Assembly (NCBI RefSeq): GCF_964340395.1
Contig: NC_135556.1
Location: 191,001 to 255,000, forward strand
DNA length: 64,000 bases
Source of the DNA: Glandiceps talaboti
Lineage: Eukaryota > Hemichordata > Enteropneusta > Spengelidae
Direction: 5' to 3'
Of this stretch, positions 33,201-48,400 are shown in pieces. The translations under genes and the position numbers were made by a program. The first letter of the stretch is position 1. Each line of letters starts with the position of its first letter. Under the pieces are notes generated by a model. That model saw only the letters and a program-made list of their open reading frames with translations. It was not told the DNA's origin and searched no databases.

Positions 33201-36200
33201 TCTTAGGCATGATTTAGGACTTACATATGATTTAGGACTTAGATATGCTTTAAGACTTAGTTATGATTTAGGACTTAGTTATGATTTAGGACTTAGATTA
33301 TGATTTAGGACTTAGGTATGCTTTAAGACTTAGGTATGCTTTAGGACTTAGGTATGCTTTAAGACTTAGGTATGCTTTAGGACTTAGGTATGATTTAGGA
33401 CTTAGGTATGCTTTAGGACTTAGATATGCTTTAGGACTTAGGTATGATTTAGGAATTAGATTATGCTTTAGGACTTAGGTTATGCTTTAGGACTTAGGTT
33501 ATACTTTAGGACTTAGGTTATGATTTAGGACTTAGGTTATGATTTAGGACTTACGTATGATTTAGGACTTAGCTAAAGATTTAGGACTTAGGTATGATTT
33601 AGGACTTAGGTTATTACTTAGGACTTAGGCATGATTTAGGACTTACGTATGATTTAGGACTTAGATATGCTTTAGGACTAAGTTATGATTTAGGACTTAG
33701 TTATGATTTAGGACTTAGGTTATGATTTAGGACTTAGGTTATGATTAGGACTTAGGTATGCTTTAAGACTTAGGTATGCTTTAGGACTTAGGTTATGATT
33801 TAGGACTTACGTATGATTTAGGACTTAGCTAAAGATTCAGGACTTAGATTATGATTTAGGACTTATGTTATGATTCAGGACTTAGGTTATGCTTTAGGAC
33901 TTAGGTTATGCTTTAGGACTTAGGTTATGATTTAGGACTTAGGTTATACTTTAGGACTTAGGTTATGATTTAGGACTTAGGTTATGATTTAGGACTTACA
34001 TATGATTTAGGACTTAGCTAAAGTTTTAGGACTTAGATTATGATTTAGGACTTAAGTATGATTTAGGACTTAGGTTATGCTTTAGGACTTAGGTTATGAT
34101 TTAGGACTTAGCTAAAGATTTAGGAATTAGATTATGATTGAGGACTTATGTTATGATTTAGGACTTAAGTTATGATTTAGGACTTAGGTTATGCTTTATG
34201 ACTTAGGTTATGATTAGGACTTAGGTATGCTTTAAGACTTAGGTATGCTTTAGGACTTAGGTTATGATTTAGGACTTACGTATGATTTAGGACTTAGCTA
34301 AAGATTTAGGACTTAGATTATGATTTAGGACTTAAGTATGATTTAGGACTTAGGTTATGATTTAGGACTTAGGTATGATTTAGGACTTAGCTAAAATTTT
34401 AGGAATTAGATTATGATTTAGGACTTATGTTATGATTTAGGACTTAGGTTATGCTTTAGGACTTAGGTATGATTTAGGACTTAGGTTATTACTTAGGTCT
34501 TAGGCATGATTTAGGACTTACGTATGATTTAGGACTTAGATATGCTTTAGGACTTAGTTATGATTTAGGACTTAGTTATGATTTAGGACTTAGGTTATGA
34601 TTTAGGACTTAGGTATGCTTTAAGACTTAGGTATGCTTTAGGACTTAGGTATGATTTAGGACTTAGGTTATTACTTAGGACTTAGGCATGATTTAGGACT
34701 TACGTATGATTTAGGACTTAGGTATGCTTTAGGACTTAGTTATGATTTAGGACTTAGTTATGATTTAGGACTTAGGTTATGATTTAGGACTTAGGTTATG
34801 CTTTAGGACTTAGGTTATGCTTTAGGACTTAGGTTATACTTTAGGACTTAGGTTATGATTTAGGACTTGGGTTATGATTTAGGACTTACGTATGATTTAG
34901 GACTTAGCTAAAGATTTAGGACTTAGATTATGATTTAGGACTTAAGTATGATTTAGGACTTAGGTTATGCTTTAGGACTTAGGTTATGCTTTAGGACTTA
35001 CGTTATACTTTAGGACTTAGGTTATACTTTAGGACTTAGGTTATGATTTAGGACTTAGGTATGATTTAGGACTTAGCTAAAGATTTAGGAATTAGATTAT
35101 GATTTAGGACTTATGTTATGATTTAGGACTTAAGTTATGATTTAGGACTTAGGTTATGCTTTAGGACTTAGGTATGATTTAGGACTTAGGTTATTACTTA
35201 GGACTTAGGTATGATTTAGGACTTACGTATGATTTAGGACTTAGATATGCATTAGGACTTAGGTATGATTTAGGACTTAGGTTATGATTTAGGACTTAGG
35301 TATGATTTAGGACTTAGGTTATGCTTTAGGTTATGTTTTAGAACTTAGGTATGATTTAGGACTTAGCTAAAGATTTAGGACTTAGATTATGATTTAGGAC
35401 TTAGGTTATGATTTAGGACTTAGGTATGATTTAGGACTTAGGTATGATTTAGGACTTAGATATGCTTTAGGACTTAGTTATGATTTAGGACTTAGGTTAT
35501 GCTTTAGGACTTAGGTATGATTTAGGACTTAGATTATGATTTAGGACTTAGGTTATGCTTTAGGACTTAGGTTATGCTTTAGGACTTAGGTTATGATTTA
35601 GGACTTAGGTTATGCTTTAGGACTTAGGTTATGATTTAGGACTTAGGTATGATTTAGGACTTAGCTGAAATTTTAGGAATTAGATTATGATTTAGGACTT
35701 ATGTTATGATTTAGGACTTAGGTTATGATTTAGGACTTAGGTATGATTTAGGACTTAGGTTATTACTTAGGTCTTAGGCATGATTTAGGACTTAGTTATG
35801 ATTTAGGACTTAGGTTATGATTTAGGACTTAGGTTATGATTAGGACTTAGGTATGCTTTAAGACTTAGGTATGCTTTAGGACTTAGATATGCTTTAGGAC
35901 TTAGGTATGATTTAGGAATTAGATTTTGATTTAGGACTTAGGTTATGCTTTATGACTTAGGTTATGCTTTAGGACTTAGGTTAGGCTTTAGGACTTAGGT
36001 TTTGCTTTAGGACTTAGGTTATACTTTAGGACTTAGGTTATGATTTAGGACTTAGGTTATGATTTAGGTCTTACGTATGATTTAGGACTTAGCTAAAGAT
36101 TTAGGACTTAGATTATGATTTAGGACTTAAGTATGATTTAGGACTTAGGTTATGCTTTAGGACTTAGGTTATGATTTAGGACTTAGGTATGATTTAGGAC

Positions 36201-39200
36201 TTAGCTAAAGATTTAGGAATTAGATTATGATTTAGGACTTATGTTATGATTTAGGACTTAAGTTATGATTTAGGTCTTAGGTTATGCTTTAGGACTTAGG
36301 TATGATTTAGGACTTAGGTTATTACTTAGGACTTAGGTATGATTTAGGACTTACGTATGATTTAGGACTTAGATATGCATTAGGACTTAGGTATGATTTA
36401 GGACTTAGGTTATGATTTAGGACTTAGGTATGATTTAGGACTTAGGTTATGCTTTAGGTTATGTTTTAGAACTTAGGTATGATTTAGGACTTAGCTAAAG
36501 ATTTAGGACTTAGATTATGATTTAGGACTTAGGTTATGATTTAGGACTTAGCTAAAGATTTAGGAATTAGATTATGATTTAGGACTTATGTTATGATTTA
36601 GGACTTAGGTTATGATTTAGGACTTAGGTTATGCTTTAGGACTTAGGTATGATTTAGGACTTAGGTTATTACTTAGGACTTAGGCACGATTTAGGACTTA
36701 CGTATGATTTAGGACTTAGATATGCTTTAGGACTTAGTTATGATTTAGGATTTAGTTATGATTTAGGACTTAGTTATGATTTAGGATTTAGTTATGATTT
36801 AGGACTTAGGTTATGATTTAGGACTTAGGTATGCTTTAGGACTTAGGTATGATTTAGGAATTAGATTATGCTTTAGGACTTAGGTTATGCTTTAGGACTT
36901 AGGTTATGCTTTAGGACTTAGGTTATGCTTTAGGACTTAGGTTATGCTTTAGGACTTAGGTTATACTTTAGGACTTAGGTTATGATTTAGGACTTAGGTT
37001 ATGATTTAGGACTTACGTATGATTTAGGACTTAGCTAAAGATTTAGGACTTAGATTATGATTTAGGACTTAAGTATGATTTAGGACTTACCTAAAGATTT
37101 AAGACTTAGGTATGATTTAGGATTTAGCTAAAGATTTAGGAATTAGATTATGATTTAGGACTTATGTTATGATTTAGGACTTAGGTATGATTTAGGACTT
37201 AGGTTATTACTTAGGACTTAGGTATGATTTAGGACTTACGTATGATTTAGGACTTAGATATGCTTTAGGACTTAAATATGATTTAGGACTTAGGTTATGA
37301 TTAGGACTTAGATATGCTTTAGGACTTAGGTTATGATTTAGGACTTAGGTATGATTTAGGACTTAGGTATGCTTTAGGACTTAGGTATGCTTTAAGAATT
37401 AGGTATGCTTTAGGACTTAGGTTATGCTTTAGGACTTAGGTTATGCTTTAGGACTTAGGTTATGCTTTAGGACTTAGGTTATGCTTTAGGACTTAGGTTA
37501 TGCTTTAGGACTTAGGTTATGCTTTAGGACTTAGGTTATGCTTTAGGACTTAGGTTATGCTTTAGGACTTATGTTATGCTTTAGGACTTAGGTTATGCTT
37601 TAGGACTTAGGTATGATTTAGGACTTAGGTTATGATTTAGGACTTAGGTTATGCTTTAGGACTTAGGTTATGCTTTAGGACTTAGGTATGATTGAGGACT
37701 TAGGTAAAGATTTAGGAATTACATTATAATTTAGGACTTATGTTATGATTTAGGACTTAGGTTATGATTTAGGACTTAGGTTATGCTTTAGGACTTAGGT
37801 ATGATTTAGGACTTAGGTTATTACTTAGGACTTAGGCATGATTTAGGACTTACGTATGATTTAGGACTTAGGTATGCTTTAGGACTTAGTTATGATTTAG
37901 GACTTAGTTATGATTTAGGACTTAGGTTATGATTTAGGACTTAGGTTATGCTTTAGGACTTAGGTTATGCTTTAGGACTTAGGTTATACTTTAGGACTTA
38001 GGTTATGATTTAGGACTTGGGTTATGATTTAGGACTTACGTATGATTTAGGACTTAGCTAAAGATTTAGGACTTAGATTATGATTTAGGACTTAAGTATG
38101 ATTTAGGACTTAGGTTATGCTTTAGGACTTAGGATATGCTTTAGGACTTACGTTATACTTTAGGACTTAGGTTATACTTTAGGACTTAGGTTATGATTTA
38201 GGACTTAGGTTATGCTTTAGGACTTAGGTTATGCTTTAGGACTTAGGTATGATTTAGGACTTAGCTAAAGATTTCGGAATTACATTATGATTTAGGACTT
38301 ATGTTATGATTTAGGACTTAGGTTATGATTTAGGACTTAGGTTATGCTTTAGAACTTAGGTATGATTTAGGACTTAGGTTATTACTTAGGACTTAGGCAT
38401 GATTTAGGACTTACGTATGATTTAGGACTTAGATATGCTTTAGGACTTAGTTATGATTTAGGACTTAGTTATGATTTAGGACTTAGGTTATGATTTAGGA
38501 CTTAGGTTATGCTTTAGGACTTAGGTTATGCTTTAGGACTTAGGTTATACTTTAGGACTTAGGTTATGATTTAGGACTTACGTATGATTTAGGACTTAGC
38601 TAAAGATTTAGGACTTAGATTATGATTTAGGACTTAAGTATGATTTAGGACTTAGGTTATGCTTTAGGACTTAGGTTATGCTTTAGGACTTACGTTATAC
38701 TTTAGGACTTAGGTTATACTTTAGGACTTAGGTTATGGTTTAGGACTTATGTTATGATTTAGGACTTAGGTTATGCTTTAGGACTTAGGTATGATTTAGG
38801 ACTTAGGTTATTACTTAGGTCTTAGGCATGATTTAGGACTTACATATGATTTAGGACTTAGATATGCTTTAAGACTTAGTTATGATTTAGGACTTAGTTA
38901 TGATTTAGGACTTAGATTATGACTTAGGACTTAGGTATGCTTTAAGACTTAGGTATGCTTTAGGACTTAGGTATGCTTTAAGACTTAGGTATGCTTTAGG
39001 ACTTAGGTATGATTTAGGACTTAGGTATGCTTTAGGACTTAGATATGCTTTAGGACTTAGGTATGATTTAGGAATTAGATTATGCTTTAGGACTTAGGTT
39101 ATGCTTTAGGACTTAGGTTATACTTTAGGACTTAGGTTATGATTTAGGACTTAGGTTATGATTTAGGACTTACGTATGATTTAGGACTTAGCTAAAGATT

Positions 39201-41300
39201 TAGGACTTAGGTATGATTTAGGACTTAGGTTATTACTTAGGACTTAGGCATGATTTAGGACTTACGTATGATTTAGGACTTAGATATGCTTTAGGACTAA
39301 GTTATGATTTAGGACTTAGTTATGATTTAGGACTTAGGTTATGATTTAGGACTTAGGTTATGATTAGGACTTAGGTATGCTTTAAGACTTAGGTATGCTT
39401 TAGGACTTAGGTTATGATTTAGGACTTACGTATGATTTAGGACTTAGCTAAAGATTCAGGACTTAGATTATGATTTAGGACTTATGTTATGATTTAGGAC
39501 TTAGGTTATGCTTTAGGACTTAGGTTATGCTTTAGGACTTAGGTTATGATTTAGGACTTAGGTTATACTTTAGGACTTAGGTTATGATTTAGGACTTAGG
39601 TTATGATTTAGGACTTACATATGATTTAGGACTTAGCTAAAGTTTTAGGACTTAGATTATGATTTAGGACTTAAGTATGATTTAGGACTTAGGTTATGCT
39701 TTAGGATTTAGGTTATGATTTAGGACTTAGCTAAAGATTTAGGAATTAGATTATGATTGAGGACTTATGTTATGATTTAGGACTTAAGTTATGATTTAGG
39801 ACTTAGGTTATGCTTTATGACTTAGGTTATGATTAGGACTTAGGTATGCTTTAAGACTTAGGTATGCTTTAGGACTTAGGTTATGATTTAGGACTTACGT
39901 ATGATTTAGGACTTAGCTAAAGATTTAGGACTTAGATTATGATTTAGGACTTAAGTATGATTTAGGACTTAGGTTATGATTTAGGACTTAGGTATGATTT
40001 AGGACTTAGCTAAAATTTTAGGAATTAGATTATGATTTAGGACTTATGTTATGATTTAGGACTTAGGTTATGTTTTAGGACTTAGGTATGATTTAGGACT
40101 TAGGTTATTACTTAGGTCTTAGGCATGATTTAGGACTTACGTATGATTTAGGACTTAGATATGCTTTAGGACTTAGTTATGATTTAGGACTTAGTTATGA
40201 TTTAGGACTTAGGTTATGATTTAGGACTTAGGTATGCTTTAAGACTTAGGTATGCTTTAGGACTTAGGTATGATTTAGGACTTAGGTTATTACTTAGGAC
40301 TTAGGCATGATTTAGGACTTACGTATGATTTAGGACTTAGGTATGCTTTAGGACTTAGTTATGATTTAGGACTTAGTTATGATTTAGGACTTAGGTTATG
40401 ATTTAGGACTTAGGTTATGCTTTAGGACTTAGGTTATGCTTTAGGACTTAGGTTATACTTTAGGACTTAGGTTATGATTTAGGACTTGGGTTATGATTTA
40501 GGACTTACGTATGATTTAGGACTTAGCTAAAGATTTAGGACTTAGATTATGATTTAGGACTTAAGTATGATTTAGGACTTAGGTTATGCTTTAGGACTTA
40601 GGTTATGCTTTAGGACTTACGTTATACTTTAGGACTTAGGTTATACTTTAGGACTTAGGTTATGATTTAGGACTTAGGTATGATTTAGGACTTAGCTAAA
40701 GATTTAGGAATTAGATTATGATTTAGGACTTATGTTATGATTTAGGACTTAAGTTATGATTTAGGACTTAGGTTATGCTTTAGGACTTAGGTATGATTTA
40801 GGACTTAGGTTATTACTTAGGACTTAGGTATGATTTAGGACTTACGTATGATTTAGGACTTAGATATGCATTAGGACTTAGGTATGATTTAGGACTTAGG
40901 TTATGATTTAGGACTTAGGTATGATTTAGGACTTAGGTTATGCTTTAGGTTATGTTTTAGAACTTAGGTATGATTTAGGACTTAGCTAAAGATTTAGGAC
41001 TTAGATTATGATTTAGGACTTAGGTTATGATTTAGGACTTAGGTATGATTTAGGACTTAGGTATGATTTAGGACTTAGATATGCTTTAGGACTTAGTTAT
41101 GATTTAGGACTTAGGTTATGCTTTAGGACTTAGGTATGATTTAGGACTTAGATTATGATTTAGGACTTAGGTTATGCTTTAGGACTTAGGTTATGCTTTA
41201 GGACTTAGGTTATGATTTAGGACTTAGGTTATGATTTAGGACTTAGGTTATGATTTAGGACTTAGGTATGATTTAGGACTTAGATATGCTTTAGGACTTA
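24244..41300 (+). repeat. Three copies of a 5.6-5.8-kb higher-order repeat
   Basis: Marker CTGAAATTTTAGGAATTAG is at 24244, 30028 and 35665 (5,784 and 5,637 bp). Marker GGTTATGTTTTAGAAC repeats at 25036, 30820 and 36457 with the same two spacings. Marker GATTGAGGACTTAGGTAAAG is at 26231, 32071 and 37690 (5,840 and 5,619 bp). Spacing differences of 56 and 18 bp equal three units (18+19+19) and one unit. The right end of copy 3 is approximate. Confidence 0.85.
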
Positions 41301-44300
41301 GGTATGTTTTAGGACTTATGTATGATTTAGGACTTAGGTAATGATTTAGGACTTAGGTTATGCTTTAGGACTTAGGTATGCTTTAGGACTTAGGTTATGC
41401 TTTAGGACTTAGGTTATGCTTTAGGACTTAGGTTATGATTTAGGACTTAGGTTATGCTTTAGGACTTAGGTTATGATTTAGGACTTAGGTATGATTTAGG
41501 ACTTAGCTAAAGATTTAGGAATTAGATTATGATTTAGGACTTATGTTATGATTTAGGACTTAGGTTATGATTTAGGACTTAGGTTATGCTTTAGGACTTA
41601 GGTTATTACTTAGGACTTAGGCATGATTTAGGACTTACGTATGATTTAGGACTTAGATATGCTTTAGGACTTAGTTATGATTTAGGATTTAGTTATGATT
41701 TAGGACTTAGGTTATGATTTAGGACTTAGGTTATGATTAGGACTTAGGTATGCTTTAAGACTTAGGTATGCTTTAGGACTTAGGTATGATTTAGGAATTA
41801 GATTATGCTTTAGGACTTAGGTTATGCTTTAGGACTTAGGTTATGCTTTAGGACTTAGGTTATGCTTTAGGACTTAGGTTATGCTTTAGGACTTACGTTA
41901 TACTTTAGGACTTAGGTTATACTTTAGGACTTAGGTTATGATTTAGGACTTAGGTTATGATTTAGGACTTACGTATGATTTAGGACTTAGCTAAAGATTT
42001 AGGACTTAGATTATGATTTAGGACTTAGGTATGATTTAGGACTTACCTAAAGATTTAAGACTTAGGTATGATTTAGGATTTAGCTAAAGATTTAGGAATT
42101 AGATTATGATTTAGGACTTATGTTATGATTTAGGACTTAGGTATGATTTAGGACTTAGGTTATTACTTAGGACTTAGGTATGATTTAGGACTTAGGTATG
42201 CTTTAGGACTTAGGTATGCTTTAAGACTTAGGTATGCTTTAGGACTTAGGTATGATTTAGGACTTAGGTATGCTTTAGGACTTAGATATGCTTTAGGACT
42301 TAGGTATGATTTAGGAATTAGATTTTGATTTAGGACTTAGGTTATGCTTTATGACTTAGGTTATGCTTTAGGACTTAGGTTAGGCTTTAGGACTTAGGTT
42401 ATACTTTAGGACTTAGGTTATGATTTAGGACTTACGTATGATTTAGGACTTAGCTAAAGATTTAGGACTTAGGTATGATTTAGGACTTAGGTTATTACTT
42501 AGGACTTAGGCATGATTTAGGACTTACGTATGATTTAGGACTTAGATATGCTTTAGGACTTAGTTATGATTTAGGACTTAGTTATGATTTAGGACTTAGG
42601 TTATGATTTAGGACTTAGGTTATGATTAGGACTTAGGTATGCTTTAAGACTTAGGTATGCTTTAGGACTTAGGTTATGATTTAGGACTTACGTATGATTT
42701 AGGACTTAGCTAAAGATTCAGGACTTAGATTATGATTTAGGACTTATGTTATGATTTAGGACTTAGGTTATGCTTTAGGACTTAGGTTATGCTTTAGGAC
42801 TTAGGTTATGATTTAGGACTTAGGTTATACTTTAGGACTTAGGTTATGATTTAGGACTTAGGTTATGATTTAGGACTTACGTATGATTTAGGACTTAGCT
42901 AAAGTTTTAGGACTTAGATTATGATTTAGGACTTAAGTATGATTTAGGACTTAGGTTATGCTTTAGGACTTAGGTTATGATTTAGGACTTAGGTATGATT
43001 TAGGACTTAGCTAAAGATTTAGGAATTAGATTATGATTGAGGACTTATGTTATGATTTAGGACTTAAGTTATGATTTAGGACTTAGGTTATGCTTTATGA
43101 CTTAGGTTATGATTAGGACTTAGGTATGCTTTAAGACTTAGGTATGCTTTAGGACTTAGGTTATGATTTAGGACTTACGTATGATTTAGGACTTAGCTAA
43201 AGATTTAGGACTTAGATTATGATTTAGGACTTAAGTATGATTTAGGACTTAGGTTATGATTTAGGACTTAGGTATGATTTAGGACTTAGCTAAAATTTTA
43301 GGAATTAGATTATGATTTAGGACTTATGTTATGATTTAGGACTTAGGTTATGCTTTAGGACTTAGGTATGATTTAGGACTTAGGTTATTACTTAGGTCTT
43401 AGGCATGATTTAGGACTTACGTATGATTTAGGACTTAGATATGCTTTAGGACTTAGTTATGATTTAGGACTTAGTTATGATTTAGGACTTAGGTTATGAT
43501 TTAGGACTTAGGTATGCTTTAAGACTTAGGTATGCTTTAGGACTTAGGTATGCTTTAAGACTTAGGTATGCTTTAGGACTTAGGTATGATTTAGGACTTA
43601 GGTATGATTTAGGACTTAGGTATGCTTTAGGACTTAGATATGCTTTAGGACTTAGTTATGATTTAGGAATTAGATTATGCTTTAGGACTTAGGTTATGCT
43701 TTAGGACTTAGGTTATACTTTAGGACTTAGGTTATGATTTAGGACTTAGATTATGATTTAGGACTTAAGTATGATTTAGGACTTAGGTTATGATTTAGGA
43801 CTTAGGTATGATTTAGGACTTAGGTTATTACTTAGGACTTAGGCATGATTTAGGACTTACGTATGATTTAGGACTTAGATATGCTTTAGGACTTAGTTAT
43901 GATTTAGGACTTAGTTATGATTTAGGACTTAGGTTATGATTTAGGACTTAGGTTATGATTAGGACTTAGGTATGCTTTAAGACTTAGGTATGCTTTAGGA
44001 CTTAGGTATGCTTTAAGACTTAGGTATGCTTTAGGACTTAGGTATGATTTAGGACTTAGGTATGCTTTAGGACTTAGATATGCTTTAGGACTTAGGTATG
44101 ATTTAGGAATTAGATTTTGATTTAGGACTTAGGTTATGCTTTATGACTTAGGTTATGCTTTAGGACTTAGGTTAGGCTTTAGGACTTAGGTTATACTTTA
44201 GGACTTAGGTTATGATTTAGGACTTAGGTTATGATTTAGGTCTTACGTATGATTTAGGACTTAGCTAAAGATTTAGGACTTAGATTATGATTTAGGACTT

Positions 44301-45440
44301 AAGTATGATTTAGGACTTAGGTTATGATTTAGGACTTAGGTATGATTTAGGACTTAGGTTATGCTTTAGGTTATGTTTTAGAACTTAGGTATGATTTAGG
44401 ACTTAGCTAAAGATTTAGGACTTAGATTATGATTTAGGACTTATGTTACGATTTAGGACTTAGGTATGATTTAGGACTTAGATATGCTTTAGGACTTAGT
44501 TATGATTTAGGACTTAGATTATGATTTAGGACTTAGATTATGATTTAGGACTTAGATTATGATTTAGGACTTAGGTTATGCTTTAGGATTTAGGTTATGA
44601 TTTAGGACTTATGTTATGATTTAGGACTTAGGTATGATTTAGGACTTAGGTTATGATTTAGGTCTTACGTATGATTTAGGACTTAGCTAAAGATTTAGGA
44701 CTTAGATTATGATTTAGGACTTAAGTATGATTTAGGACTTAGGTTATGCTTTAGGACTTAGGTTATGATTTAGGACTTAGGTATGATTTAGGACTTAGCT
44801 AAAGATTTAGGAATTAGATTATGATTTAGGACTTATGTTATGATTTAGGACTTAAGTTATGATTTAAGACTTAGGTTATGCTTTAGGACTTAGGTATGAT
44901 TTAGGACTTAGGTTATTACTTAGGACTTAGGTATGATTTAGGACTTACGTATGATTTAGGACTTAGATATGCATTAGGACTTAGGTATGATTTAGGACTT
45001 AGGTTATGATTTAGGACTTAGGTATGATTTAGGACTTAGGTTATGCTTTAGGTTATGTTTTAGAACTTAGGTATGATTTAGGACTTAGCTAAAGATTTAG
45101 GACTTAGATTATGATTTAGGACTTATGTTACGATTTAGGACTTAAGTATGATTTAGGACTTAGATATGCTTTAGGACTTAGTTATGATTTAGGACTTAGA
45201 TTATGATTTAGGACTTAGGTATGATTTAGGACTTAGGTTATGATTTAGGACTTAGGTATGATTTAGGACTTAGGTTATGCTTTAGGTTATGTTTTAGAAC
45301 TTAGGTATGATTTAGGACTTAGCTAAAGATTTAGGACTTAGATTATGATTTAGGACTTATGTTACGATTTAGGACTTAGGTATGATTTAGGACTTATGTT
45401 ATGATTTAAGACTTAGGCTATTATTTAGGTTATGATTTAG

Positions 45441-48400
45441 GACTTCTCTATGATTTAGGACTTAGGTTATGCTTTAGGCATTAGGTTATGCTTTAGGACT
45501 TAGGTATGCTTTAGGACTTAGGTTATGCTTTAGGACTTAGGTTATGCTTTAGGACTTAGGTTATGCTTTAGGACTTAGGTTATGCTTTAGGACTTAGGTT
45601 ATGCTTTAGGACTTAGGTTATGCTTTAGGACTTAGGTTATGCTTTAGGACTTACGTTATGCTTTAGGACTTAGGTTATACTTTAGGACTTAGGTTATGAT
45701 TTAGGACTTAGGATATGATTTAGGACTTAGGTTATGATTTAGGACTTAGGTTATGATTTAGGACTTAGCTAAAGATTTAGGACTTAGGTATGATTTAGGA
45801 CTTACGTATGATTTAGGACTTAGATATGCTTTAGGACTTAGTTATGATTTAGGACTTAGTTATGATTTAGGACTTAGGTTATGCTTTATGACTTAGGTTA
45901 TGATTAGGACTTAGGTATGCTTTAAGACTTAGGTATGCTTTAGGACTTAGGTTATGATTTAGGACTTACGTATGATTTAGGACTTAGCTAAAGATTTAGG
46001 ACTTAGATTATGATTTAGGACTTAAGTATGATTTAGGACTTAGGTTATGATTTAGGACTTAGGTATGATTTAGGACTTAGCTAAAATTTTAGGAATTAGA
46101 TTATGATTTAGTACTTATGTTATGATTTAGGACTTAGGTTATGCTTTAGGACTTAGGTATGATTTAGGACTTAGGTTATTACTTAGGTCTTAGGCATGAT
46201 TTAGGACTTACGTATGATTTAGGACTTAGATATGCTTTAGGACTTAGTTATGATTTAGGACTTAGTTATGATTTAGGACTTAGGTTATGATTTAGGACTT
46301 AGGTATGCTTTAAGACTTAGGTATGCTTTAGGACTTAGGTATGCTTTAAGACTTAGGTATGCTTTAGGACTTAGGTATGATTTAGGACTTAGGTATGCTT
46401 TAGGACTTAGATATGCTTTAGGACTTAGTTATGATTTAGGAATTAGATTATGCTTTAGGACTTAGGTTATGCTTTAGGACTTAGGTTATACTTTAGGACT
46501 TAGGTTATGATTTAGGACTTAGATTATGATTTAGGACTTAAGTATGATTTAGGACTTAGGTTATGATTTAGGACTTAGGTATGATTTAGGACTTAGGTTA
46601 TTACTTAGGACTTAGGCATGATTTAGGACTTACGTATGATTTAGGACTTAGATATGCTTTAGGACTTAGTTATGATTTAGGACTTAGTTATGATTTAGGA
46701 CTTAGGTTATGATTTATGACTTAGGTTATGATTAGGACTTAGGTATGCTTTAAGACTTAGGTATGCTTTAGGACTTAGGTATGCTTTAAGACTTAGGTAT
46801 GCTTTAGGACTTAGGTATGATTTAGGACTTAGGTATGCTTTAGGACTTAGATATGCTTTAGGACTTAGGTATGATTTAGGAATTAGATTTTGATTTAGGA
46901 CTTAGGTTATGCTTTATGACTTAGGTTATGCTTTAGGACTTAGGTTAGGCTTTAGGACTTAGGTTATACTTTAGGACTTAGGTTATGATTTAGGACTTAG
47001 GTTATGATTTAGGTCTTACGTATGATTTAGGACTTAGCTAAAGATTTAGGACTTAGATTATGATTTAGGACTTAAGTATGATTTAGGACTTAGGTTATGA
47101 TTTAGGACTTAGGTATGATTTAGGACTTAGGTTATGCTTTAGGTTATGTTTTAGAACTTAGGTATGATTTAGGACTTAGCTAAAGATTTAGGACTTAGAT
47201 TATGATTTAGGACTTATGTTACGATTTAGGACTTAGGTATGATTTAGGACTTAGATATGCTTTAGGACTTAGTTATGATTTAGGACTTAGATTATGATTT
47301 AGGACTTAGATTATGATTTAGGACTTAGATTATGATTTAGGACTTAGGTTATGCTTTAGGACTTAGGTTATGCTTTAGGATTTAGGTTATGATTTAGGAC
47401 TTATGTTATGATTTAGGACTTAGGTATGATTTAGGACTTAGGTTATGATTTAGGTCTTACGTATGATTTAGGACTTAGCTAAAGATTTAGGACTTAGATT
47501 ATGATTTAGGACTTAAGTATGATTTAGGACTTAGGTTATGCTTTAGGACTTAGGTTATGATTTAGGACTTAGGTATGATTTAGGACTTAGCTAAAGATTT
47601 AGGAATTAGATTATGATTTAGGACTTATGTTATGATTTAGGACTTAAGTTATGATTTAAGACTTAGGTTATGCTTTAGGACTTAGGTATGATTTAGGACT
47701 TAGGTTATTACTTAGGACTTAGGTATGATTTAGGACTTACGTATGATTTAGGACTTAGATATGCATTAGGACTTAGGTATGATTTAGGACTTAGGTTATG
47801 ATTTAGGACTTAGGTATGATTTAGGACTTAGGTTATGCTTTAGGTTATGTTTTAGAACTTAGGTATGATTTAGGACTTAGCTAAAGATTTAGGACTTAGA
47901 TTATGATTTAGGACTTATGTTACGATTTAGGACTTAAGTATGATTTAGGACTTAGATATGCTTTAGGACTTAGTTATGATTTAGGACTTAGATTATGATT
48001 TAGGACTTAGGTATGATTTAGGACTTAGGTTATGATTTAGGACTTAGGTATGATTTAGGACTTAGGTTATGCTTTAGGTTATGTTTTAGAACTTAGGTAT
48101 GATTTAGGACTTAGCTAAAGATTTAGGACTTAGATTATGATTTAGGACTTATGTTATGATTTAAGACTTAGGCTATTATTTAGGTTATGATTTAGGACTT
48201 CTCTATGATTTAGGACTTAGGTTATACTTTAGGCATTAGGTTATGCTTTAGGACTTAGGTATGCTTTAGGACTTAGGTTATGCTTTAGGACTTAGGTTAT
48301 GCTTTAGGACTTAGGTTATGCTTTAGGACTTAGGTTATGCTTTAGGACTTAGGTTATGCTTTAGGACTTAGGTTATGCTTTAGGACTTAGGTTATGCTTG

